DNA of 64,000 nt from Bacillus sp. 03113 (lineage in GTDB: Bacteria > Bacillota > Bacilli > Bacillales > Cytobacillaceae). The DNA is taken from assembly GCF_006546985.1 (NCBI RefSeq), contig NZ_VATK01000018.1, positions 23,761 to 87,760 on the forward strand, given 5' to 3'. Position numbers and translations under genes: made by a program. Below, in pieces: positions 35,343-42,801 of this stretch. The number at the start of each line of letters is the position of its first letter. Position 1 is the first letter of the stretch. The notes under the pieces were generated by a model. The model did not search any database, was not told the origin of the DNA, and saw only the letters and a list, made by a program, of their open reading frames with translations.

Positions 35343-36056
35343 ATGCCTTTATTAAAGGTAGATATTCAGAAAGCCGGATATGAGAAGAAAAAAACAATTA
35401 TTGAAAATATCCATTTTGATGTGAAGAAAGGTGAGCTTATTGGTTTAATAGGACCAAATGGAGCTGGAAAAAGTACAACTATTAAAAGCATTTTAGGCTT
35501 GATTGAGAACAAAGAAGGAACTATTTCTTTTCAGGAAGGAATAAAATACTCATACATACCTGAAAAACCTCTATTTTATGATGAGCTTACTCTTTGGGAG
35601 CATTTAGATTTTATTGCTGCAGTTGAGAAGCTGCAACAGAATGAATATAAGACTTATGCACATGAACTTCTAAAAATGTATAAGCTATATGATCACGCGA
35701 ATGAATTTCCGATTACATATTCAAAGGGCATGCAGCAAAAAGCAATGTTGATTTTATCCTTTATTATTCAGCCAGAAGTCTATATTATTGACGAGCCTTT
35801 TATTGGATTAGATCCAAATGCGATGAGGTTATTTTTAACTACGATCGAAAAAGAGCGCCTGCGTGGTGCAGGAATCTTAATGTCAACCCATGTGTTAGAT
35901 ACAGCTGAAAAGGTTTGTGATCGTTTTATATTATTGGTAAAAGGAAGAATTGCTGCTTTTGGAACCTTAGATGAGATAAGAGAGCAATGTAAGTTAAGCG
36001 AAGGCTCTTTATTTGATTGCTATCACAAGCTGGCAGAGGATCATGAGGATGAGTAG
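35343..36056 (+). CDS. ythP: ABC transporter ATP-binding protein YthP
   Basis: A 237-residue ATPase: Walker A GPNGAGKST (37-45), Walker B VYIIDEPF and H-loop STHVLDTA. The signature loop is YSKGMQQKA instead of the classical LSGGQ, which is common in the EcsA-like group. The start at 35343 has AAGGAGGG before it; an in-frame upstream ATG lacks one. The permease gene ythQ overlaps the end by eight bases. Substrate unknown; the pair resembles EcsA-EcsB. Confidence 0.9.
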   Translation: MPLLKVDIQKAGYEKKKTIIENIHFDVKKGELIGLIGPNGAGKSTTIKSILGLIENKEGTISFQEGIKYSYIPEKPLFYDELTLWEHLDFIAAVEKLQQNEYKTYAHELLKMYKLYDHANEFPITYSKGMQQKAMLILSFIIQPEVYIIDEPFIGLDPNAMRLFLTTIEKERLRGAGILMSTHVLDTAEKVCDRFILLVKGRIAAFGTLDEIREQCKLSEGSLFDCYHKLAEDHEDE

Positions 36057-37221
36057 CAGGAAATTATTTTTGAGCCGGTTAATTCGTGGCTGGAAGTTTC
36101 AATATAGTGTTATTCGATCGATTGCTGATTGGACAGTTATCCTTTATATCGTGATACCAGGGGCGGTAATCGGTGCGTTTATTTATCATTCATGGTGGCA
36201 AACCGAGCCTAAATGGATTGAAAATATTCCATTTAGCGTTATTTTATTGATTGTTTATGTGCTTAGTTGGAATGGAAATTTCCGAACCTTTGTTCAAGAT
36301 GCAGACAGAGTATTTTTGATAAAAAATAAATCAATGTATATCGGTTTAAAGAGGCGGGGATTTTTTTATTCCATTTCTTATCAATTTATTTCCATCCTAC
36401 TTATCTATATTTTGCTTCTCCCTTTTTTAGTAAAACAATATAGTTTTACATTGGAAAAAAGTCTTTTATTTTTAATATGGTTCTTTTCCATTAAGCTTTT
36501 AATTTTGTATTTAAAAATAAAATTAAGACAAATATCAAGAAAGTTACGTAGAATCGGAATAGGAATCCTATTGTTTATTACCATAAGTTGGTTTACACAA
36601 TTCATGTTTTATATGAATACAAAAGGGTGCAGTTGGATAATTCTATTATTTGGAATTTGTTTTTTGAGTACAGCCATCTATTTATCTACTTCCATGTTAC
36701 GAAAGAATTATTTGGATATTGAACTAGAAACCGAGCAGAATGAAAAATTGAAGTATGTCCATCTTATTCTTCATTTTTCTACCGATGTTGAAAAAACCAT
36801 TCATACTACTAGAACAAAACCGTTTCTTTTTAGAAAATCAACAAATCTATTTAAAAATCGGAGTCCTAGAAACGGCTTAATCGAATTATTTATAAAAATA
36901 TTCATCCGAAATTCTTCCTACTATGCTATTTATATTCAAATGGTCATGGTAACAAGCGGTGCATTGATTTTTATTCCGCCAATTTGGATAAAGGCGATTA
37001 TTTTTGTTAGCTTTTTGATTATGATGAATGTTTGGTTGTCTCTTCTTTGGGGAAAGGTGATTGATTCTCACCCTTTATCAAAAAGATATAAGGAAGAGCT
37101 TTTCTTCATTGAAGCAAGAAAAAGAACCATTTTTATTTTATTTTGCCTTTCATTAATTATCATTGGACTAGCTCTAAGTTTTTCCATTTTTTTAAAAGCA
37201 ATAGCACCATCGCTTTCATAA
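36049..37221 (+). CDS. ythQ: ABC transporter permease YthQ (EcsB-like)
   Basis: A 390-residue membrane protein with about eight to ten helices, Lys/Arg-rich cytoplasmic loops and an EcsB-like layout, the membrane partner of YthP. ATG 36049 is preferred (AGAGG nine bases before it) over ATG 36043. The overlap with ythP indicates coupled translation. The transported compound is not known. Confidence 0.85.
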   Translation: MSSRKLFLSRLIRGWKFQYSVIRSIADWTVILYIVIPGAVIGAFIYHSWWQTEPKWIENIPFSVILLIVYVLSWNGNFRTFVQDADRVFLIKNKSMYIGLKRRGFFYSISYQFISILLIYILLLPFLVKQYSFTLEKSLLFLIWFFSIKLLILYLKIKLRQISRKLRRIGIGILLFITISWFTQFMFYMNTKGCSWIILLFGICFLSTAIYLSTSMLRKNYLDIELETEQNEKLKYVHLILHFSTDVEKTIHTTRTKPFLFRKSTNLFKNRSPRNGLIELFIKIFIRNSSYYAIYIQMVMVTSGALIFIPPIWIKAIIFVSFLIMMNVWLSLLWGKVIDSHPLSKRYKEELFFIEARKRTIFILFCLSLIIIGLALSFSIFLKAIAPSLS

Positions 37222-37300
37222 AAATTGATTTCTTATATAATAGGAATTGTAGTTACTTTCGCTTAAATCTTAAAGTGAACTGGAAGATGAGGTGAATGAT

Positions 37301-38719
37301 GTGAGTGAAAATATGTGGCTAGATGAAGTTGAAAAAAGAAAAAATTTGTTGCTTCAAGATACACAAAAGCTTCTGCAGATAAAAAGTATATTAGACGAAG
37401 AAAATGCGACCGAAGATGCACCATTAGGGAAAGGTGTAAAGGAAGCGTTACTATTCATGTTAGACTTAGGACAAAAAGATGGGTTTACAGTAAAAAATGT
37501 TGGCAACCTAGCTGGTCACATTGAGTTTGGATCGGGCGAGGAATGTATTGGCATCCTTTGTCATGTAGATGTTGTGCCTGAAGGTAAAGGATGGTCAACA
37601 GATCCGTTTGGAGCTGAAATAAGTGATGGAAAAATCTTTGCCCGTGGAGCGTTAGATGATAAAGGTCCAACAATGGCTGCTTATTATGCGATGAAAATCG
37701 TGAAGGAGCTAGAGCTGCCCATTAACAAGCGTATTCGGATGATCATTGGCACTGATGAGGAAAGCGAGTGGCGTTGTATCGAACATTATTTTCAGCATGA
37801 AGAAATGCCAACAATAGGCTTTGCGCCTGATGCTGACTTTCCTATCATTAATGCTGAAAAAGGAATTGCCAATTTTGATGTTGTTCAACAAAAAACAGCT
37901 TCTGCAAGTTTAGTGGATGCAGAATTGGAAGTAATTTCTTTTACAGCAGGCAGAAGATACAATATGGTTCCTGATGAGGCAGAAGTGAGCTTAATAATTA
38001 AAAAAAATCAGTCCGATTTGATTAAGCAATTTGAAGATTTTTTAACCGAATTTAATCTTGAAGGTCATTATTTTTCAAACAATGAAGAATTAATATTTGT
38101 ATTAAAAGGGAAATCAGCACACGGAATGCAGCCTGAACAAGGAATTAATGCTGGAATTTACTTAGCTGAATTTCTTTCAAAGCGAAATATTGATGATCAA
38201 GCAAAGCATTACTTACAATTTGTTACTACATACTTTTTCAACGATACAAAAGGGATTAGCTTAAATTTAGCTTATTCGGATGATACAACAGGAGATGTAA
38301 CGATAAACGCTGGTTTGCTTTCCTACACAAATAAAGAAGGAGGTAAACTCGGCCTAAATCTGCGCTATCCAGTGACCTATCAAATGGAGGAAAGAAAGAT
38401 GGAATTGGAGAAGTTTCTTTTGAAGAAAGAATTTATTATCACTAATTTCTCTAATTCTAAACCACATTATGTGGGAGAGGACGATTTTTTAATAAAAACG
38501 CTAAGAAGGGTATATAAAGAACAAACGAATGATAATCCAGAGCTGTTAGCTATTGGTGGAGCAACCTATGCGCGCACATTGAAATCTGGAGTTGCTTTTG
38601 GCCCTCTTTTCCCAGGAAGAGAGGATATTGCTCATCAAAAAGATGAATATATGTATGTTGAAGATATTCTTAGAGCTACTGCTATTTATGCACAAGCCAT
38701 TTTTGAGCTTGCGAAATAA
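37301..38719 (+). CDS. pepV: Dipeptidase PepV (M20 family)
   Basis: A 472-residue zinc dipeptidase that splits a broad range of dipeptides in the cytoplasm. Metal-binding motifs are visible: LCHVDVVPEGKGW, ALDDKGPTMAAYYA (bridging Asp), and GTDEESEWRC (catalytic Glu). The lid domain and a conserved KSAHGMQPEQG follow. The GTG at 37301 is favoured by GAGGTG upstream; the frame also begins at GTG 37292. The following gene dat starts 61 bp later and is probably co-transcribed. Confidence 0.92.
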   Translation: MSENMWLDEVEKRKNLLLQDTQKLLQIKSILDEENATEDAPLGKGVKEALLFMLDLGQKDGFTVKNVGNLAGHIEFGSGEECIGILCHVDVVPEGKGWSTDPFGAEISDGKIFARGALDDKGPTMAAYYAMKIVKELELPINKRIRMIIGTDEESEWRCIEHYFQHEEMPTIGFAPDADFPIINAEKGIANFDVVQQKTASASLVDAELEVISFTAGRRYNMVPDEAEVSLIIKKNQSDLIKQFEDFLTEFNLEGHYFSNNEELIFVLKGKSAHGMQPEQGINAGIYLAEFLSKRNIDDQAKHYLQFVTTYFFNDTKGISLNLAYSDDTTGDVTINAGLLSYTNKEGGKLGLNLRYPVTYQMEERKMELEKFLLKKEFIITNFSNSKPHYVGEDDFLIKTLRRVYKEQTNDNPELLAIGGATYARTLKSGVAFGPLFPGREDIAHQKDEYMYVEDILRATAIYAQAIFELAK

Positions 38720-38780
38720 TCTGTCTAGTAGAAGGTAAATAAGATTTTTGGTGAAGTGGATTAATAAGGAGTGAATGACG

Positions 38781-39650
38781 ATGAAATTTGCCATTATGAA
38801 TGGGGAAATGATCCCTCGCTCAGAAGCAAAGATTGATATAGAAGATCGAGGTTATCAATTCGGGGACGGGGTGTACGAGGTTATTCGCGTATACAACGGC
38901 GTGCTGTTTACCGGCAAGGAGCATTTAAAAAGACTTTTAGAAAGTTGTAAAAAAATAGAGATTCATTTGGAATATACCATTGAAGAGCTGATTTCATTGC
39001 TAGAAAGATTAGTAGCAAAGAATCAATTATCTTTAGGAACGATATATTTACAAATTACAAGAGGAATTTCTCCAAGAAGCCATGCATTTCCTCTTGAAAG
39101 TCCAAGACCAACATTTATTGCCTATACTAATGAATTTGATAGACCTTTGGAACAAATGAAGTCCGGCACAAATGCAATCGTTTGTGAGGATATTCGCTGG
39201 CTGCGTTGTGATATAAAAAGCTTAAATCTGCTTGGGAATATTCTTGCTAAGCAAAAGGCAAAAGAAGCAAAATGCTATGAGGCTATTCAGTATAGGGAGA
39301 AAATCGTAACTGAGGGCAGCTCTTCGAATATTTGGATGGTAAAGGATGGGGTAGTCAAAACACACCCAGCTAATCATTTCATTTTGAATGGGATCACAAG
39401 ACAGAAAATTATTCAAGTTTGTCAAATTAACAACATTTCCATAAAAGAAGTTTCTTTCACTTTAGATGAATTAAAAGAAGCAGATGAAGTATTTATGTCA
39501 AGCACAACCTCAGAGGTAATGCCGCTGGTAGAAATAGGTGGAGTAAAGGTGCGAGATGGAAAATGCGGGCCAATTACCTTTCAATTGCAACAGCTATTTG
39601 AAAAAGAAATTATAAAGGAATGTGGGGCTTTATATGCTAGGCTTCTTTAA
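38781..39650 (+). CDS. dat: D-amino acid aminotransferase
   Basis: A 289-residue class IV pyridoxal-phosphate enzyme making D-glutamate from D-alanine for the cell wall. Key features: EDRGYQFGDGVYEVIRVYNG, Lys146 in DIKSLNLLGN (Schiff base), EGSSSNIW and the C-terminal SSTTSEVMPL. The ATG at 38781 is chosen by its distance to AAGGAG; ATG 38775 is an alternative. Location behind pepV suggests a link to dipeptide or D-amino acid recycling. Confidence 0.93.
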   Translation: MKFAIMNGEMIPRSEAKIDIEDRGYQFGDGVYEVIRVYNGVLFTGKEHLKRLLESCKKIEIHLEYTIEELISLLERLVAKNQLSLGTIYLQITRGISPRSHAFPLESPRPTFIAYTNEFDRPLEQMKSGTNAIVCEDIRWLRCDIKSLNLLGNILAKQKAKEAKCYEAIQYREKIVTEGSSSNIWMVKDGVVKTHPANHFILNGITRQKIIQVCQINNISIKEVSFTLDELKEADEVFMSSTTSEVMPLVEIGGVKVRDGKCGPITFQLQQLFEKEIIKECGALYARLL

Positions 39651-39665
39651 CAGATAATTAGAAAT

Positions 39666-39696
39666 AATAAGGGTGATCGATTCGGTCACCCTTATT
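39666..39696. terminator. Terminator hairpin after dat
   Basis: AATAAGGGTGA pairs perfectly with TCACCCTTATT. The T-tract is weak. Confidence 0.65.
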
Positions 39697-39726
39697 CAAT
39701 ATACTTATGTGCGTATCGAGATTCAG

Positions 39727-39806
39727 AGCTGATCAAGTCGCTTTCAACGTACAGGAAGTACTAGTGCCGATTTTGTCACAGGACGTGGCGTTCTTAATCG
39801 GCCGCT
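39727..39806 (+). repeat. Truncated family A right arm carrying module D
   Basis: Begins with GAGCTGATCAAGTCGCTTTC, then module D (ACGTACAGGAAGTACTAG, GTGCCGATTTTG, TCACAGGACGTGGCG, TTAATCGGC) and ends CGCTTTTCTTAT. The left arm of A is missing. A complete copy follows at once. Confidence 0.75.
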
Positions 39807-39811
39807 TTTCT

Positions 39812-39936
39812 TATTTGTCTAGCTCCAGCGACTAGCCCTTGTGAAAAATAACCCTTTGTCTCTAAAAGCAAAAAACGCTTTTGGAGCCAAAAGAACATTT
39901 TTCTTCAGGGCTGATCAAGTCGCTTTCGCTTTTCTT
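39812..39936 (+). repeat. Intergenic hairpin repeat family A, copy 4
   Basis: Outer stem AGCGACT/AGTCGCT, perfect, here with an A-T pair at the variable position. Inner hairpin TCTAAAAGC...GCTTTTGGA. The right edge touches the stop codon of cysK on the minus strand, just as copy 1 touches cls. Confidence 0.8.
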
Positions 39937-40862
39937 TATACAAATAGGTCACTTGATAAATACCTTTCGCCAGTGTCGCATACAATAAATACAACAACAT
40001 CATTTGGTTGTAATTGTTTGGCGACCTGAACGGCGGCAAAACAAGCTGCTCCTGAGGATGGACCAACTAAGATTCCTTCTTCTTTTGCAAGTCGCCTTGT
40101 GTATTTATAAGCTTCTTCATCCGTAATTAAATGAATTTCATCATACACTTGTTGATTTAATATTTCTGGAATAAATCCTGGACTTGTACCAACTAGCTTG
40201 TGTTTTCCAGGTTGCCCTCCAGATAATACAGGGGATCCTGCTGGTTCAACCACATGAACTTTTATATGAGGATCATATTTTTTTAAAGCTTCTCCTGTTC
40301 CTGTTATGGTACCCCCTGTTCCAGCTGTAGCTACAAAAGCAGTAAGGGAACGGTTTAATGTCTTCATACCATCGATAATTTCTTGTGCCGTCGTAAATCG
40401 ATGTACATCGGGATTGGCTGGGTTATTAAATTGCATAGGAATAAAGCTATTGGGAATTTCTTTTGCTAGTTCCTGTGCTTTTTTTATGGCACCTGGCATT
40501 TTATCATCCCCAGGAGTTAAAACTACCTTAGCACCATAAGCTTTTAAAAGGTTGATTCTCTCTTGAGTCATCGTATCAGGCATGACAAGGATTGCCTGAT
40601 AACCTCTTGCAGCTGCATTCATAGCCAGGCCAATTCCAGTATTGCCGCTAGTAGGCTCAATAATCGTTGCATTCCTTTTTAGCATTCCTGATTTTTCAGC
40701 TTCGATGATCATATGAAAGGCAGCTCGATCTTTTACACTTTTGCTTGGATTAAAAAATTCCAACTTTGCATAAATAGAAGCTCCATTTTCTGGAGCAATT
40801 CGATTTATCTTAACAAGAGGAGTATTTCCAATTAATTCAGAGATATTATTAACAGTGGTCAT
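39936..40862 (-). CDS. cysK: Cysteine synthase (O-acetylserine sulfhydrylase family)
   Basis: A 308-residue pyridoxal-phosphate enzyme. Lys44 in NPSKSVKDRAA carries the cofactor, EPTSGNTGIGLA binds the substrate carboxylate, and GTGGTITGTGEAL binds the phosphate. It is expected to make cysteine from O-acetylserine and sulfide. Its place near pepV and thpR matches B. subtilis YtkP, a CysK paralogue, so this may be a second cysteine synthase. The start could also be GTG 40865. It is flanked by family A/D repeats on both sides. Confidence 0.88.
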   Translation of the reverse strand: MTTVNNISELIGNTPLVKINRIAPENGASIYAKLEFFNPSKSVKDRAAFHMIIEAEKSGMLKRNATIIEPTSGNTGIGLAMNAAARGYQAILVMPDTMTQERINLLKAYGAKVVLTPGDDKMPGAIKKAQELAKEIPNSFIPMQFNNPANPDVHRFTTAQEIIDGMKTLNRSLTAFVATAGTGGTITGTGEALKKYDPHIKVHVVEPAGSPVLSGGQPGKHKLVGTSPGFIPEILNQQVYDEIHLITDEEAYKYTRRLAKEEGILVGPSSGAACFAAVQVAKQLQPNDVVVFIVCDTGERYLSSDLFV

Positions 40863-40929
40863 CACATTGTTTCCTTCCTTTAATGAGGATGTAAATAAAA
40901 GCGTTTTATTTTAGGTAATGTCTGTTTTA

Positions 40930-41030
40930 AATGAACATTTTTCTTCAGGGCTGATCAAGTCGCTTCCGACGTACAGGATGTACAAGTGTCGATATTGCCC
41001 CAGAAGGTGGCGTCCTTAATCGGCCGCTTT
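40930..41030 (+). repeat. Truncated family A right arm carrying module D, second copy
   Basis: AATGAACATTTTTCTTCAGG and GCTGATCAAGTCGCTT (right half of A), then module D (GACGTACAGGATGTAC, AAGTGTCGATATTGCC, GGTGGCGTCC, TTAATCGGCC) and GCTTTTC. It has the same truncated form and orientation as 39727-39806. Confidence 0.72.
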
Positions 41031-41033
41031 TCA

Positions 41034-41156
41034 TATTGTCTAGCTTCAACGACTAACTGCTCGGATCATAAGCCACAATACTCCAAAAATCAGGATTTTC
41101 TGCGTATTACGTCTTATGTCTGTCGCGGCTAATCAAGTCGTTTCCACTTTTCTTTA
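41034..41156 (+). repeat. Intergenic hairpin repeat family A variant, copy 5
   Basis: GTCTAGCTTCAACGACT at the left pairs with AGTCGTT at the right; both arms differ from copy 4 (AGCGACT/AGTCGCT) in a way that keeps the base pair. The inside is a different loop (GCTCGGATCATAAGCC, CAATACTCC, TTATGTCTGTCGCGGC) shared with copy 6. Confidence 0.75.
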
Positions 41157-41247
41157 TCTTATCTAAGTTGATTGGGTTCAATCAACTATAAGGTTAGGGG
41201 AAAATTTGCTAAAATAAAGATGGGGTTATCATTGAAAGGGTGTTTAG

Positions 41248-41814
41248 ATGGAAAAGCATGCTCATTATTTCGTAGCCATTAAACTATCAGATCAAGTAAA
41301 GGCTTCCTTGAAGGAAGAATGTGTGCATTTAAAGTCAGTTCTCCCATTTAAGCGATGGGTAGATGAGAGAGACCTTCATATCACACTTGCTTTTTTAGGA
41401 GCTGATCCCGATCAAAGGCTGAATTTATTGAAACAACTTTTAGAAAAAGTCATTATTAATCATCACTCTTATCAATTAGAGATAGAACAACTAGGCATAT
41501 TCGGAAAACATGAAGCCCCTCGTATTTTTTATGCGGATGTAAAAAAAGAAAATAAATTATTTGAATTACAGAGAAAGGTTTTTTCTGTATGTATCGAAGC
41601 TGGATTTGAATTGGAAACAAGACCTTTCACACCGCACATTACTTTGGCAAGAAAATGGGATGGCAATTTTCCTTTTCAATTATCCTCTGCCAATAATTTA
41701 TTTCGAAACGAACCAATTTCTTTTTTCGTAAAAGAAGTTGTTTTATATAAAACTCATATGGATCGAAAGCCTAAATATGAGGAGCTTTTTATCTTTTCTC
41801 TGTTGAATGAATAA
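41248..41814 (+). CDS. thpR: RNA 2',3'-cyclic phosphodiesterase (2'-5' RNA ligase family)
   Basis: A 188-residue enzyme of the 2H phosphoesterase superfamily with both His-x-Thr motifs: LHITLAFLG (His44) and PHITLAR (His130). These hydrolyse 2',3'-cyclic phosphates and can ligate tRNA halves in vitro; cellular role uncertain. It corresponds to B. subtilis YtlP by length and neighbours. AAAGGGTG lies before the ATG. The YtlQ-like gene follows 40 bp later. Confidence 0.9.
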   Translation: MEKHAHYFVAIKLSDQVKASLKEECVHLKSVLPFKRWVDERDLHITLAFLGADPDQRLNLLKQLLEKVIINHHSYQLEIEQLGIFGKHEAPRIFYADVKKENKLFELQRKVFSVCIEAGFELETRPFTPHITLARKWDGNFPFQLSSANNLFRNEPISFFVKEVVLYKTHMDRKPKYEELFIFSLLNE

Positions 41815-41854
41815 ACTATAAGGACATGAACAAATAACAAGGCAGGACTAATCA

Positions 41855-42604
41855 ATGGCACAAATCATTAAACTAATGGATTATGTTTCTCGATATGAGC
41901 ACAATATTTTGCTGTATCCATCCCGATTTATACGATCAAAAAAGAAGCGATGGGGAGAGGTCCTGAGCGAATGGGACTCGAGAAATGAAATAGAAGATTT
42001 GAAAAGGCAATTTCTTGATCACATATACCTTTTGCAATTAAAGTGGGCAAGTTCAACTATCAATAAAAAATCTTTTCTTGATCATCAATTGTATAAGGAT
42101 GAGCGCTTAAAGTATATCCTTCAAAGATTTCCTGACACGTATCTTGTACTATATCACCCGATTTTTTTAATAAAAAAAGCACCAGTAGAAGGGGAAATGA
42201 TCTTAATTACCCCAACGGAAGTATGTTGTATTACGTTTCTTGAGGAAGAGGATTCAGCTGTTTATGTCGGATCCACTGAGCGTTTTTGGGTTAAAAAGCA
42301 TCAAAAAAAAGTACAAAAAACATTGAATCCCATTTTAGCTGTTGATCGAACAGAAAAGATCATAAAAAATATATTTAGTTTTTATGATATTGACTTACCT
42401 ATTCATAAAATAATATTAACGCGTAATGGCTATATGGATTATCCATTAGCGCCAATTGACCTTGTGATCATTGACAAAAGAAATTATGACCAATGGTTTC
42501 AAGAAATGAGGAATGCTCGGGCTCCATTGAAGCATATTCAATTGAAAGCAGCGCAAGCGTTGCTTCGAAATTGCCAGTCTACTAGTATTAGAAGGGTTGA
42601 ATAA
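41855..42604 (+). CDS. ytlQ: Conserved protein YtlQ-like, function unknown
   Basis: A 249-residue soluble protein without signal peptide or recognised catalytic motif. It begins MAQIIKLMDYVSRYEHNILL and has a basic patch (RFIRSKKKRWGEV) and a central beta-rich portion (EGEMILITPTEVCCITFLEE). The middle may correspond to a nuclease-related (NERD-like) fold, but no active site could be read. It follows thpR as ytlQ follows ytlP in B. subtilis, and probably forms one transcript with it. Confidence 0.7.
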   Translation: MAQIIKLMDYVSRYEHNILLYPSRFIRSKKKRWGEVLSEWDSRNEIEDLKRQFLDHIYLLQLKWASSTINKKSFLDHQLYKDERLKYILQRFPDTYLVLYHPIFLIKKAPVEGEMILITPTEVCCITFLEEEDSAVYVGSTERFWVKKHQKKVQKTLNPILAVDRTEKIIKNIFSFYDIDLPIHKIILTRNGYMDYPLAPIDLVIIDKRNYDQWFQEMRNARAPLKHIQLKAAQALLRNCQSTSIRRVE

Positions 42605-42718
42605 ATGAATTCGTATTGAAAAAATTCTTGCGTTTCAAAATAGAATAATGGTTTATGATATGAAACCGTTGTCCATAATGGATGATAAAATCAAGCTCTT
42701 ATTTTAATCTTAACTTAC

Positions 42719-42780
42719 ATGTAATGTTTAAGTGTTTACCCTTTTGAAAAAGAACCTTTGTCCCTTACGCTTTTCTTAAA
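42719..42780 (+). repeat. Decayed family A fragment upstream of amyX
   Basis: CCCTTTTGAAAAAGAACCTT, TGTCCCTTACGCTTTTCTTA resembles family A with its middle removed: the left CCCTTGTGAAAAATAACC and right GCGCTTTTCTTA sections are joined. It lies just before the amyX ribosome binding site. Confidence 0.45.
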
Positions 42781-42801
42781 AAAAAGAGGAGTTGAGTTCG
42801 A

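Larger units (their letters stand above)
40863..41247. other. Repeat-filled intergenic region between cysK and thpR
   Basis: Nearly all of 40930-41156 is made of family A and D sequences (listed separately). The remaining ends hold ribosome binding sites and AT-rich sequence. No gene is seen. Confidence 0.6.

Noticed and set aside
39841..40029. 62-codon frame at the cysK 3' end
   Set aside because: It is read from repeat A and the opposite strand of cysK.
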